Part shown: positions 32,365 through 41,213 of the stretch, piece by piece
Layout of the letters: the number at the start of each line of letters is the position of its first letter
Numbering within the stretch: position 1 is the stretch's first letter
Assembly (NCBI GenBank): GCA_020445145.1
Contig: JAGRHC010000001.1
Coordinates: 156,313 to 220,312, forward strand
Origin: Alphaproteobacteria bacterium
GTDB taxonomy: Bacteria > Pseudomonadota > Alphaproteobacteria > Micavibrionales > Micavibrionaceae
Length of the DNA: 64,000 nt
Reading direction: 5' to 3'
Notes under the pieces: model-generated
The model's database searches: none
Seen by the model: only the letters and a program-made list of their open reading frames with translations
Told to the model about the DNA's origin: nothing
Program-made: the position numbers and the translations under genes

Positions 32365-34743
32365 TCACTTTCCATTTATGATGCCTTTCAAGCCTTCTCC
32401 GCCGCGGATATGAATGTCCTGCTGCGGGAACGGGATTTCGATGTTGTGTTCTTTGAACTTATCCCAAATTTTGAAGCGTATATCGTTTGTGGCATCGAAG
32501 ACCTCGCGAATGTTGCGCAGGAATACGCGCAGCTCGAAAATCAGGGCACTATCTCCGAAATCAACGAAGACAACGCTTGGCTCCGGGTAGCGCACGAGGA
32601 GCGGATGATTTTGCGCGCATTCCAAAAGGAGATCATACACCAGCCGCGGGTCGCTGTTGTAGGAGACGCCGACCGTGATAATTGCCCGGCCAATGCGGTC
32701 TTTGTAGGTCCAGTTTTTGACCGATGACGATATCAGCTCGGAGTTCGGGACGATGATCGAGGTGCGGTCAAATGTTTCAATTTCCGTGGCCCGGACGCTG
32801 ATCTTTTTGACCATCCCCTGCCCCGATTCCACAATCACCCAGTCGCCAACCTTGATCGGGCGTTCAAAGAGCAGGATCAGGCCGGAGACGAAGTTGCTCA
32901 CGATACTCTGGAGACCGAAACCGATACCGACGGAGAGCGCTCCGGCGATCAGGGCAAGATTGCTTAAGTCAAAGCCCATGGCCGAGACAGAGGCCATGAA
33001 GGCGACGATCAGGCCGATATATCCCATGATCTGGGTCAGGGATTGCTGTACTGAGCTTTCGATCTTGGTTCTGGGCAAAATCTTCTGGCCGAAAATCCGC
33101 TGGACGAAGCGGGTTGCCGTCAGAAGGATAATAAAGAGGACGATCGCGACGCCGATATTGGCCATCGAAATATTAATGCCGCCGATCTGTATGCCGAAGA
33201 AGGCGTGGATCACGCTGTCGCGGATATCTTCCCATGCGAAGCCTAAAATACCGGCCCAGACAGGAAGACTGACGCAGGCGATCGCGATGTCGACGGCCAG
33301 GCTTAACCAGAAAAAGAGGAAACGGTCTTCTTCTTTTCTGGGCTCATCCCTGTGTGCGTACAGCATCAAATCAATCTGGGAGATCACGGGCCGAATCAGG
33401 GCTCTTAAGATCAGCAGGAAGGCGGCGAACGTGAAGGCCCTGATCAAGAGATTGAAAATATAGTGTGAAAGCGCGACGTAGCCTGCCGCATCAGCACCGA
33501 GGATAAACAGGCCGGTTGCCATGAAGATAAAGACGACCTGCTGCGGCAGGTAGAATCGCGTGATGATACTCGGGCCTTTGGCCGGTTCATCTTCCGCAGA
33601 GCCGGAATCTTTGGCTTGCTGCTCAAGCGCCTTTTGGCGGCGGCGCTCTTTCTGAAGAATTGAGAGAGAAAACAGCATCATCAGGGCCGAGAATATGCCG
33701 GTGACGATGTAGCTTTGAGCTAGTGAAAACTCGAATGGGGCGTTTGCGTTTTCACCGGCTTGGGCGAGCAGGATGTCTGCTGCGTATAAGAAAGCGGCAG
33801 ATACATATAACAAGCGAATTTTGCGACGGACGAGACGCGCAAACACCAAACGGCTCATCAGGATGGTGACAAAAATCAGGAAGTTTGCCAGAAGGAAAAC
33901 AGGAGCGCCTGTTTCTTCCTGAATAATACCCGCGGCACGCGCGGATTGATAGATGATGGCCAGACCGACGAACCCTGCAACAACGGGAACAATGATTGAC
34001 AGCGACACGTGATACAGCAACGCCTGCCGCTGATCCGGGCTATAGTCAGCGATACGCTTCTGGAGAGCGCGGCGCGTCAGGAAACAGGCCGGGAAGAAGA
34101 TCATGCAAAACGCAAGGAGGGATACAAAGATTGACGCTCTCAGGTGATCGTCTTTGAAGACGATGAGGCGTATTGTCTTTATTTCTGACAGGATGACCGT
34201 GTTTTTGGCTTCGATTGCGGAGGTCCATAGAGAGGGCTCAAAGGGCAGAATATGACGCTGGAGGACTTTGCCTACAAAGCGTTCGCGGCGCAGCCCTGCC
34301 AGTCGCTCCAGGAACCTTGTCGATTTGGACAATGAGGCATCGATCTGGATTGTAATTCCCTCCAGCTTTGAGACTTTATCCTGCAGGGATTGGCGCATCG
34401 CCTTGATATTATCAGGCTCTGCCGGAGGCTCTTCCCCTTCGGGGGCGGTCGGAGCAGCGCCGAGGTCATCCAGCTCTGCTTTTGTCAGATCATAAACGGG
34501 TTTTACGGTATCGGAGAGCTCCTGAAGGCTGGACCGAATAACTTTAATTTCCTGCCTTGCGTTGCTGAGGTCTTGTTCGGTGACGTTTTCTTTTGTAAAC
34601 AGCAGTTCATATGTATCGAGTTTTGTCTGCTTTTCCGCCAGCTGCTTCTGCGCTGTTTGAATGTCTATCGTTCCTTGTGCCTGCACAGGATGCGAAAGCA
34701 GAAAAATGGACAAAGCCAGAAAGATAAAGGCTTTAATTTTCAT
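32365..34743 (-). CDS. MscS-family mechanosensitive channel, large periplasmic type
   Basis: A 792-residue channel of the large MscK/YbdG-like class. It has a signal peptide (MKIKAFIFLALSIFLLSHPVQAQ), a periplasmic coiled-coil domain (about residues 28-170, DUF3772-like), ten or so membrane helices, and the conserved MscS core: GALSVGIGFGLQSIVSNFVSGLILLFERPIKVGDWVIV followed by the beta domain and IEIPFPQQDIH. AGGGG stands before ATG 34743. It releases solutes on membrane tension. Its end overlaps zntB by a few bases. Confidence 0.9.
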   Translation of the reverse strand: MKIKAFIFLALSIFLLSHPVQAQGTIDIQTAQKQLAEKQTKLDTYELLFTKENVTEQDLSNARQEIKVIRSSLQELSDTVKPVYDLTKAELDDLGAAPTAPEGEEPPAEPDNIKAMRQSLQDKVSKLEGITIQIDASLSKSTRFLERLAGLRRERFVGKVLQRHILPFEPSLWTSAIEAKNTVILSEIKTIRLIVFKDDHLRASIFVSLLAFCMIFFPACFLTRRALQKRIADYSPDQRQALLYHVSLSIIVPVVAGFVGLAIIYQSARAAGIIQEETGAPVFLLANFLIFVTILMSRLVFARLVRRKIRLLYVSAAFLYAADILLAQAGENANAPFEFSLAQSYIVTGIFSALMMLFSLSILQKERRRQKALEQQAKDSGSAEDEPAKGPSIITRFYLPQQVVFIFMATGLFILGADAAGYVALSHYIFNLLIRAFTFAAFLLILRALIRPVISQIDLMLYAHRDEPRKEEDRFLFFWLSLAVDIAIACVSLPVWAGILGFAWEDIRDSVIHAFFGIQIGGINISMANIGVAIVLFIILLTATRFVQRIFGQKILPRTKIESSVQQSLTQIMGYIGLIVAFMASVSAMGFDLSNLALIAGALSVGIGFGLQSIVSNFVSGLILLFERPIKVGDWVIVESGQGMVKKISVRATEIETFDRTSIIVPNSELISSSVKNWTYKDRIGRAIITVGVSYNSDPRLVYDLLLECAQNHPLLVRYPEPSVVFVDFGDSALIFELRVFLRNIREVFDATNDIRFKIWDKFKEHNIEIPFPQQDIHIRGGEGLKGIINGK

Positions 34744-34929
34744 GTATACCCCTTTGGCGGCGCTTGTGCCGCAGGGTTTATTCTGCCTTTTTTCACTTTG
34801 CGGGCAAGCTTTAATCCTTAAACGTCTTTTATTCATCCACTGCCTGCATTTGTATACTGCTTTAAAAAGCTACCCGATGTGATGAACATTTGTTACAACA
34901 ACCCAACAAATCAAAATGAGAAGAGTTCC

Positions 34930-35718
34930 ATGAGTGCACATGACGATATTGGTGATAGAGTCCGGTTAACCGCACCGACCATCTATGAAATTGTATCAAC
35001 GGAAGGTGAATCTGAATTAGCTCGATCGCTTCACTCCTTAGGCTGGTCGGGTCTGGTTGCGGGCCTGTGCATTACGTTCTCCCTGCTGTGTGAGGGATAT
35101 ATCAAGTATCACCTGCCGCCCGGCGGCGATTATTTCCTGATTGAAAATCTCGGCTATACGTTCGGATTTATCATTGTCATCATGGGGCGTTTTCAGCTTT
35201 TTACCGAGAATACGATCACTGTTGTTTTACCGCTTCTTGAAACATGGACATGGCGGAACTTTTTCAAGACGCTTAAACTTTGGGGCGTTGTCCTGCTCAC
35301 GAACTTTATCGGAACGTTTATTGTGGCGTTTCTGATATGTCATTTTCATTTCTTCTCGCCGGAGATGCTGGATATTCTAAACGACATTTCCATGCACGCG
35401 GTTGATCAGAGCTGGTTGCAAGTTTTCCAGATGGGCATTCCGGCCGGCTTCTTGATCGCCTGCCTTGTGTGGATGCTGCCGAGCGCGGATGGCGGAGCGG
35501 AGTTCTGGATTATTGTGCTGATGACTTACATTATCGCGATCGGGGATTTCACCCATATTATCGCAGGCTCAGCCGAGGCGTTCTTGTTGCTGCTTCAGGC
35601 AAAAGTTAGCATCCTTCAGGTCCTTTCGTTCCTCAGCGCCGCGGCCTTGGGGAATATTCTTGGTGGCACCGGGCTATTTGCGATTATCGCCTATAATCAG
35701 GTGCGCAACGAGATCTAA
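34930..35718 (+). CDS. formate/nitrite transporter (FNT) family channel, YfdC-like
   Basis: A 262-residue integral membrane protein with six TM helices. The segment EGESELARSLHSLGWSGLVAGLCITFSLLCEG resembles the E. coli YfdC-type FNT branch rather than FocA/NirC. FQLFTENTITVVLPLLETWTWRNF and IIAIGDFTHIIAGSAEAF match the family's repeat halves; the central TM5 His is in FTHIIAGS. The substrate is likely a small monovalent anion. The start at 34930 has GAGAAGAG upstream. Confidence 0.85.
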   Translation: MSAHDDIGDRVRLTAPTIYEIVSTEGESELARSLHSLGWSGLVAGLCITFSLLCEGYIKYHLPPGGDYFLIENLGYTFGFIIVIMGRFQLFTENTITVVLPLLETWTWRNFFKTLKLWGVVLLTNFIGTFIVAFLICHFHFFSPEMLDILNDISMHAVDQSWLQVFQMGIPAGFLIACLVWMLPSADGGAEFWIIVLMTYIIAIGDFTHIIAGSAEAFLLLLQAKVSILQVLSFLSAAALGNILGGTGLFAIIAYNQVRNEI

Positions 35719-35734
35719 AACAGTTTGCGCTTTG

Positions 35735-37099
35735 CTACTGCACACACACTGTTTTGAAGTTCATAAATTCCCGAACACCGGCGCAGGCCAGTTCTCGGCC
35801 ATATCCAGAGGCTTTTGTACCGCCGAACGGCAGGCGCGGATCTGATGCGGTGATCGCGTTGATGAAGGTTGCCCCGGCTTCAATGCCGTTGACCGCCTGC
35901 TCGATTTCGCGCGGGTCCTGGGTGAAGAGTGCAGAACCTAACCCAAAACGGGTGGCATTTGAGAGATGTATGGCCTCTTCCATATCCCCGACCTGAAACA
36001 GGCACGCCACGGGGCCGAAGAGTTCTTCGGAAAATGCGGGGGATGATTGCGGTATGTTTTCAAGAATGCCGGGTTTGAAGAAATAGCCGGGGCCGTCGAT
36101 CTTTTGCGCGCCGCACAGACGCGTTGCGCCTGCGTTTATGCTGGCGTTAACCTGCGCCTCCAAATCCTCTCTGATCTGCGGCGTTGCAAGCGGACCGACG
36201 TCCGTTTCGGGGAGCATGGGGTCGCCCGTCTGGAGGGCTTCGAACGCGGCGACGAATTGGTCGCGAAAATCGCTGTAAATATCCTTATGGATGATGAAGC
36301 GCTTGGCGGCGATGCATGATTGCCCGTTGTTCTGGATGCGGCCCTTGACGGCTTGCTCTACGGCGTCTTTCAGGTTAGCCGAAGGCATAACGATGAAAGG
36401 ATCGCTACCGCCAAGCTCAAGCACGCATTTCTTGATATGGGCGCCTGCCTGCGCCGCGACGGCGGCCCCTGCCTTTTCTGATCCCGTCAGGGTCAAGGCC
36501 CGGATGCGCGGATCGGCGATGATGGGGGCGACCTGATCCGAGCCAATCAGAAGCGTCTGGAAGGCCCCTTCAGGGAAGCCGGCGCGCCAGAATATATCTT
36601 CGATGGCCATAGCCGCCTGCGGGACGCTTGAAGCGTGTTTCAGCAGCGCGGTATTTCCCGCCATCAGGGCCGGAGCGGCAAAGCGAAAGACCTGCCAGAA
36701 AGGGAAATTCCATGGCATAACCGCGAGGATCGGGCCAAGCGGCAGAAAACGGACATAGGAATTTGAAAACTGGGTTTGGATCGCGTGATCTGCTAGAAAT
36801 CCTTCTGCATTTTCCGCATAAAAGCGGCATACCCACGCACATTTTTTGACCTCGGCGCGCGCTGCCACCAGCGTTTTTCCCATTTCTTCCGTCAGCAGCA
36901 AGGCCAAAGCCTCATTTTCATCTTCGAGGATTTGCGCTGCGGCCAGCATTTTTTCCGCGCGCCCGGCGAAGGTCAGGGCTTTTTGCTGTTCGAAAGCCTC
37001 GACCGAAAGGACAAGCGCCTGATCGATATCGTCTTTGCTGCGCCCTTCGAAGCTGGTGAGGAGTTTTTCGGAAGCTGGATTGATGCTTTTGATGATCAT
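35735..37099 (-). CDS. NAD(P)-dependent aldehyde dehydrogenase, succinate-semialdehyde type
   Basis: A 454-residue ALDH. Motifs: MPWNFPFWQVFRFAAPALMAGNTALLKHAS (cofactor site), TGSEKAGAAVAAQAG, catalytic Glu in LELGGSDPFIVM, and nucleophile Cys in NNGQSCIAAKRF. The RIQNNGQSC and SELF-like GPVACLF segments match the GabD/SSADH-like short class. It would oxidise succinate semialdehyde or a similar C4-C5 semialdehyde. The start at 37099 (MIIKSINP) gives the usual N-terminus. It converges on the FNT gene with 16 bases between stops. Confidence 0.87.
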   Translation of the reverse strand: MIIKSINPASEKLLTSFEGRSKDDIDQALVLSVEAFEQQKALTFAGRAEKMLAAAQILEDENEALALLLTEEMGKTLVAARAEVKKCAWVCRFYAENAEGFLADHAIQTQFSNSYVRFLPLGPILAVMPWNFPFWQVFRFAAPALMAGNTALLKHASSVPQAAMAIEDIFWRAGFPEGAFQTLLIGSDQVAPIIADPRIRALTLTGSEKAGAAVAAQAGAHIKKCVLELGGSDPFIVMPSANLKDAVEQAVKGRIQNNGQSCIAAKRFIIHKDIYSDFRDQFVAAFEALQTGDPMLPETDVGPLATPQIREDLEAQVNASINAGATRLCGAQKIDGPGYFFKPGILENIPQSSPAFSEELFGPVACLFQVGDMEEAIHLSNATRFGLGSALFTQDPREIEQAVNGIEAGATFINAITASDPRLPFGGTKASGYGRELACAGVREFMNFKTVCVQ

Positions 37100-37169
37100 G
37101 ACTGGAGTCTTTCTCTTACACACTCGTTTTATCCTTTTTTCGTGTGCAAGACAAATTCCAAGCTGGGTT

Positions 37170-38417
37170 TTAGTAAACGCCTAGCGCCTTGAATACGCCG
37201 ATCTGCGTGCTGATTTCCGCGTAGTGAGCCTCAATGGCGACGGTTTCCATCTCATAGGCGTTGCGCTGGGCTTCCAGAACATCCGGCAGGTTCCCTTTCC
37301 CGTCGGCATAATGCTTTTTGATATCTTCCAGATCTCTTTTTACGCCGCGCAAGGCCTGCTCAAGCGTTATGCGCTGCTCCCGAGCCTTTGCGGCGTCTAT
37401 CATGGCCCGCTCTACATCCATTACAGCTTGAAAAACGACAAGGCGTAAGTCCTTGTAAGCTTGCTCATATTGTGCCTGATCCTCATCAATGCGGGCTTCT
37501 ATTTCAGAGAAATTCAGTTTTTTTACAGTCGCTCCCGGCTTTATTTCCAGCAGCGCCGTATTGTCAGCGAGAGCATTATCTGAAATTCCCAGAAAATGGC
37601 TCAGCGTTTCTTGCGGAATAAGGCTTTCAAACAAGGCAGGATCATAGCCTGTTTGCTCAAAAAACGCCTTGCGCGCGGCCTCTATATCGGGCCTGCGAAG
37701 AATATCCTGCGCCGAACTTGCCAGAACAGGCGCGAGGTCAGCACTCAGGCCAGTTGAGGGCTGAGAGAGTTTCTGGAAGATTTCCTCCGGCGGAAGAGCC
37801 GTTAAGATACCGAGTCGACCGCGCTCCTCATCCATGTGCTGGACAGAAAGGGTTGCCCCTTCCCTTGCGGCATTCACTTGTTCCTGCGCCCGCTGCATAT
37901 CCTGCTCATAATTCACCGCAGCTTTTTTTTGCTCTTCGAAAATCGAGAGAATTTTCTTTTCTTTTTTAAGATTTTCATCGGCGCGCGCGACATTCTGTTC
38001 GGCTTGACGATAAGCGATATAGTCCCGCGCCACTTCCGCAACCAGCATCAGGTTTGCGCTTTGCTTTTCTAGGGGGGCATCTTCGTGGAGCGACTGCTTT
38101 TCATATGTTGAATCTCCGCCCCAACTTTCTTTCGTCAGGCTTCCTTGCGTAAAAGCCCTGCTGTCTTTTACCTGATTTAGTGTCTCTTCCGGGGTTAATT
38201 TTTGATTTTGGGCTGTTTTGACCATCTCGTTTAAGACAGGGTCGCCAAAAAATGTCCACCAGTCTTGTAAAACCATCGCGTTGTTTTGTAGATCGGCGTT
38301 TCCAAAATTGCCAGATGGACGCTGCGAATCGTTTCCTGTGGTAACACAGGATGCCAAGGGCAGAATTGCTGCGAAAAGCAGACACAGGTGTAAAAAACTT
38401 ATCTTTTTCCTGACCAT
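37170..38417 (-). CDS. outer-membrane-factor-like lipoprotein, barrel region shortened
   Basis: A 415-residue lipoprotein (lipobox LASC at the end of a 24-residue signal peptide). It keeps OMF/NodT landmarks WWTFFGDPVLNEMVKTA, a long helical hairpin (VARDYIAYRQAEQNVARADENLKKEKKIL), ILRRPDIEAARKAFFEQ and IEARIDEDQAQYEQAYKDLRLVVFQAVMDVERA. The two segments that usually form the beta-barrel hairpins (FPxLSLSG-like strands) are replaced by short acidic or polar sequence (SWGGDSTYEKQ and LIPQETLSHFLG). It may therefore no longer form a membrane barrel. It diverges from a complete OMF-MFP-RND operon. Confidence 0.7.
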   Translation of the reverse strand: MVRKKISFLHLCLLFAAILPLASCVTTGNDSQRPSGNFGNADLQNNAMVLQDWWTFFGDPVLNEMVKTAQNQKLTPEETLNQVKDSRAFTQGSLTKESWGGDSTYEKQSLHEDAPLEKQSANLMLVAEVARDYIAYRQAEQNVARADENLKKEKKILSIFEEQKKAAVNYEQDMQRAQEQVNAAREGATLSVQHMDEERGRLGILTALPPEEIFQKLSQPSTGLSADLAPVLASSAQDILRRPDIEAARKAFFEQTGYDPALFESLIPQETLSHFLGISDNALADNTALLEIKPGATVKKLNFSEIEARIDEDQAQYEQAYKDLRLVVFQAVMDVERAMIDAAKAREQRITLEQALRGVKRDLEDIKKHYADGKGNLPDVLEAQRNAYEMETVAIEAHYAEISTQIGVFKALGVY

Positions 38418-38589
38418 CGTAACCTAGAATTTTATCTTATAACAATAGCGTAGCGGTTTTTGGGCTGATGGCAACAAGAAACCCCTAACAAATCAAAATC
38501 ATCAGGGGAAAAAACGAAGGTTCTTCACGTCTGCGCACGTAGAAGATGTATTGTTAAGTTATTTACTAAATCAGCTCGCGGGACTTTTT

Positions 38590-40020
38590 ATGCGCTTTGC
38601 CGGATATTTTACTACCGTTTTGCCTTTTACGGCCCTGGTTCTTGCGGGATGCGCGACTGTTCCTGCCCGAGAGGCCGGTATGGGGATTGATCAGAACGCT
38701 GCTTACTCTTCCGCCGCTCCAAATGCAAAAACGACGGACGATCAAGAGGCTATTTTGACGCGTGAAGGCTGGTGGCATCTTTATCAGGATTCCTCCCTTG
38801 ATGCGCTGATGAATGCGGCGTTTATCGACAATCCCGGCCTGAACCAGACGCAGGCCAGACTGGCGCAGGCTGAAGCCACCGCGCGGGGCAGCGCGTCCAG
38901 CCTCTTCCCCCAACTGAGCGTATCCGGTGCGCGCGGCACGTCTCGCGGAGACAACAGCTCTCCTTCAGACTTTGACCTTCGGGGCGCGGCCAGTTACGAG
39001 CTGGACCTTTGGGGCCAAAACCGTGCCTCTGCCGAGAGTTCCTCTCTGCTTGCCGATGCGAGCCGCGAAGATTTGCGGGCAGCGGCGGTCAGTTTGAGTG
39101 CGACGATTACAGAAGACTGGCTGAAACTCCTTGCTGCGCGCGAAGAAGAAGACTTGCTGAAAAAGCAGATTGATGTGAATGCCACGATCCTTGCGCTTCA
39201 AAACAAAAGATTTGCGATGGGGAACGCCAGCGCTCTGGACATCCTTCAGCAAAAACAGGCGTTGGCAAAAGCCAAAGCACAGATGCCGGATATTCTCGCA
39301 ACGCAGGAACAGCTTGAGCACCAGCTTGCGATCCTGATCGGGAGGCTTCCTTCTGACGGCCTTGATATCAAAGGTTCGTCTTTGCCTCCTGCCCTGCCGC
39401 TGCCCAAAACAGGTCTTCCGTCAGACCTTCTGGGCGCACGGCCAGATATTGCTGCGGGCTGGATGCGTTTGCGCTCGGCGGACTGGGCGGCGGCCAGCGC
39501 TACAGCGGCGCGCCTCCCCTCCTTTTCGTTGTCTGCGACCTATTCGACCAGCGCGGCGGTTCTCGACGGCCTCTTCCAGACATGGTTACTGGATCTGGCG
39601 GCAAATCTGGCCTTGCCGGTGATTGACGGAGGAGCGCTCCGTGCCGAAGAGGCACGGCAAAAGGCGATTGCAGATGAGAATTTCCATGCCTACCGCGAAA
39701 TTGTTTTGAATGCTGTCGGTGACGTTGAAGACGCGTTAAGCCTGAACGCGCATCAGGATGACGAGCTTGTTGCCTTGAATGCAGAGCTTGAGGCGGCGCA
39801 GAGCACCTTAAAGCAGGCGCAAATCAGCTATACCAACGGGGATCAGGATTACATCAACGTGCTGGATGCCCTGACCTCCCTGCAATCACTCGAACAACAA
39901 ATTGTGCAGGAAAGACTGAATTTGCATCTCGACCGGGTTGCGCTTTACCGGGCCCTTGGCGGCCGGAGCTGGGCCGATCATGCGCTGGATGCTGCGCGGA
40001 ATAAAGACGGAGAACAATAA
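38590..40020 (+). CDS. NodT-type outer-membrane factor of RND efflux
   Basis: A 476-residue outer-membrane lipoprotein: signal MRFAGYFTTVLPFTALVLAGC with lipobox LAGC. It carries WWHLYQDSSLDALMNAA, ELDLWGQNRASAESS, GARPDIAAGWMRLRSADWAAASATAARLPSFSLSATY and the second helical hairpin VGDVEDALSLNAHQ. It forms a trimeric exit duct with the adaptor and permease encoded 2 and ~1190 bases later. An upstream in-frame TTG would prepend 13 residues before the signal, so ATG 38590 is preferred. Confidence 0.9.
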   Translation: MRFAGYFTTVLPFTALVLAGCATVPAREAGMGIDQNAAYSSAAPNAKTTDDQEAILTREGWWHLYQDSSLDALMNAAFIDNPGLNQTQARLAQAEATARGSASSLFPQLSVSGARGTSRGDNSSPSDFDLRGAASYELDLWGQNRASAESSSLLADASREDLRAAAVSLSATITEDWLKLLAAREEEDLLKKQIDVNATILALQNKRFAMGNASALDILQQKQALAKAKAQMPDILATQEQLEHQLAILIGRLPSDGLDIKGSSLPPALPLPKTGLPSDLLGARPDIAAGWMRLRSADWAAASATAARLPSFSLSATYSTSAAVLDGLFQTWLLDLAANLALPVIDGGALRAEEARQKAIADENFHAYREIVLNAVGDVEDALSLNAHQDDELVALNAELEAAQSTLKQAQISYTNGDQDYINVLDALTSLQSLEQQIVQERLNLHLDRVALYRALGGRSWADHALDAARNKDGEQ

Positions 40021-40022
40021 TC

Positions 40023-41213
40023 ATGAGACTTTCGGTGACATTCTTTTTGCAGGCTGGTCTGGCGATTTTGATATTGGCTGTGGCCGGCGGTGCGGCGGCC
40101 TATTTCCTGATGACAAAGAAGGAAACTAAAAAGCGTACGGAACAACCCAGCGGCGCGGTGCTGGTCACTACGGAACAATTTTCTCCTGCCGATCAGGTCA
40201 TCACCGTCAAGGCGATGGGACAGGTTCAGCCTGCGCTTGAAACGACGCTTAAGCCTAGAATTTCAGGGGAAATTATCGAGACGGGTGTTGATTTTGTTCC
40301 GGGCGGATTTTTTAAAGCCGGTGATGTCGTTCTGAAAATTGATCCAAAGGATTATGAACTGGCTATTCAGAAGGACAAGGCTGCCGTCTCGCAGGCGCAG
40401 GCCGCGCTAGACCTTGAAATGGGGAAGCAGGCTATTGCGCGGGACGAGCTTGATATCTTGCAGAAATCGACCGGCGAGAAGCTGAAGAGTACTGATCTTG
40501 CCCTGCGTAAACCGCAGCTTGAGCAGGCGAAGGCTGATCTTGAGCAGGCGAAAGCTGATCTGGCGCTGGCGGAGCTTGATTTGTCGCGCACGACGATTAC
40601 GGCTCCCTTTAATGCTTTGGTGGTTACGCGCAGCGCCAATCTTGGCGATGTGGTGTCCTCGACGAGCACGCTTGCGACTCTGGTGAGTACAGATGAGTAC
40701 TGGGTTGAGATTTCTGTGCCTGTCCACGATCTTCTGTATCTCGATCTGCCGGAGCCGGGTGGCACTGGCGGCGCGAAGGCCGATGTGGTTATGGATGCAG
40801 GGCGCGGCACGCGTGAAGGGCATCTTGCCCGCGTCACCGGTAGCGTTGATAGCTCAAGCCGCCTTGTGACCATGCTGGTCAGTGTTTCCGATCCTCTATT
40901 TTTGAATGAGCGTCAGGATACGGCGCCTTTGATGCTGGGTGATTATGTGCAAGTGGTCTTGACCGGGAAGCGCTTAAAAAACGGTACAAGGCTTCCGCTT
41001 TTGGCTATTCGCGACGGGTCGACCATCTGGGTTGCACAGGACGGCAAACTCATCATGCGCAAAGTTGAGATTTATTACGAAGACCGTGACTATGCTTATT
41101 TGCCTGCGGGTCAAATCTCCGCGGACGATCAGATTGTGACCACTGATATTCCTGCGCCCGTTGGGGGTATGCTCCTTCGCGTGGACGCAAAATCCAGCGA
41201 GGTCACACAATGA
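40023..41213 (+). CDS. RND efflux periplasmic adaptor (MFP)
   Basis: A 396-residue membrane-fusion protein. The N-terminal signal anchor (LAILILAVAGGAAAYFLM) is followed by a lipoyl half (LKPRISGEIIETGVDFVPGGFFKAGDVVLKID), an alpha hairpin rich in QAQAALDLE and LEQAKADLEQAKADLALAELDL, the second lipoyl half (TTITAPFNALVVTRSANLGDVV), and beta-barrel and MP domains. GGAGAAC precedes the ATG, 2 bases after the OMF stop; the permease ATG overlaps its stop. Confidence 0.92.
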   Translation: MRLSVTFFLQAGLAILILAVAGGAAAYFLMTKKETKKRTEQPSGAVLVTTEQFSPADQVITVKAMGQVQPALETTLKPRISGEIIETGVDFVPGGFFKAGDVVLKIDPKDYELAIQKDKAAVSQAQAALDLEMGKQAIARDELDILQKSTGEKLKSTDLALRKPQLEQAKADLEQAKADLALAELDLSRTTITAPFNALVVTRSANLGDVVSSTSTLATLVSTDEYWVEISVPVHDLLYLDLPEPGGTGGAKADVVMDAGRGTREGHLARVTGSVDSSSRLVTMLVSVSDPLFLNERQDTAPLMLGDYVQVVLTGKRLKNGTRLPLLAIRDGSTIWVAQDGKLIMRKVEIYYEDRDYAYLPAGQISADDQIVTTDIPAPVGGMLLRVDAKSSEVTQ

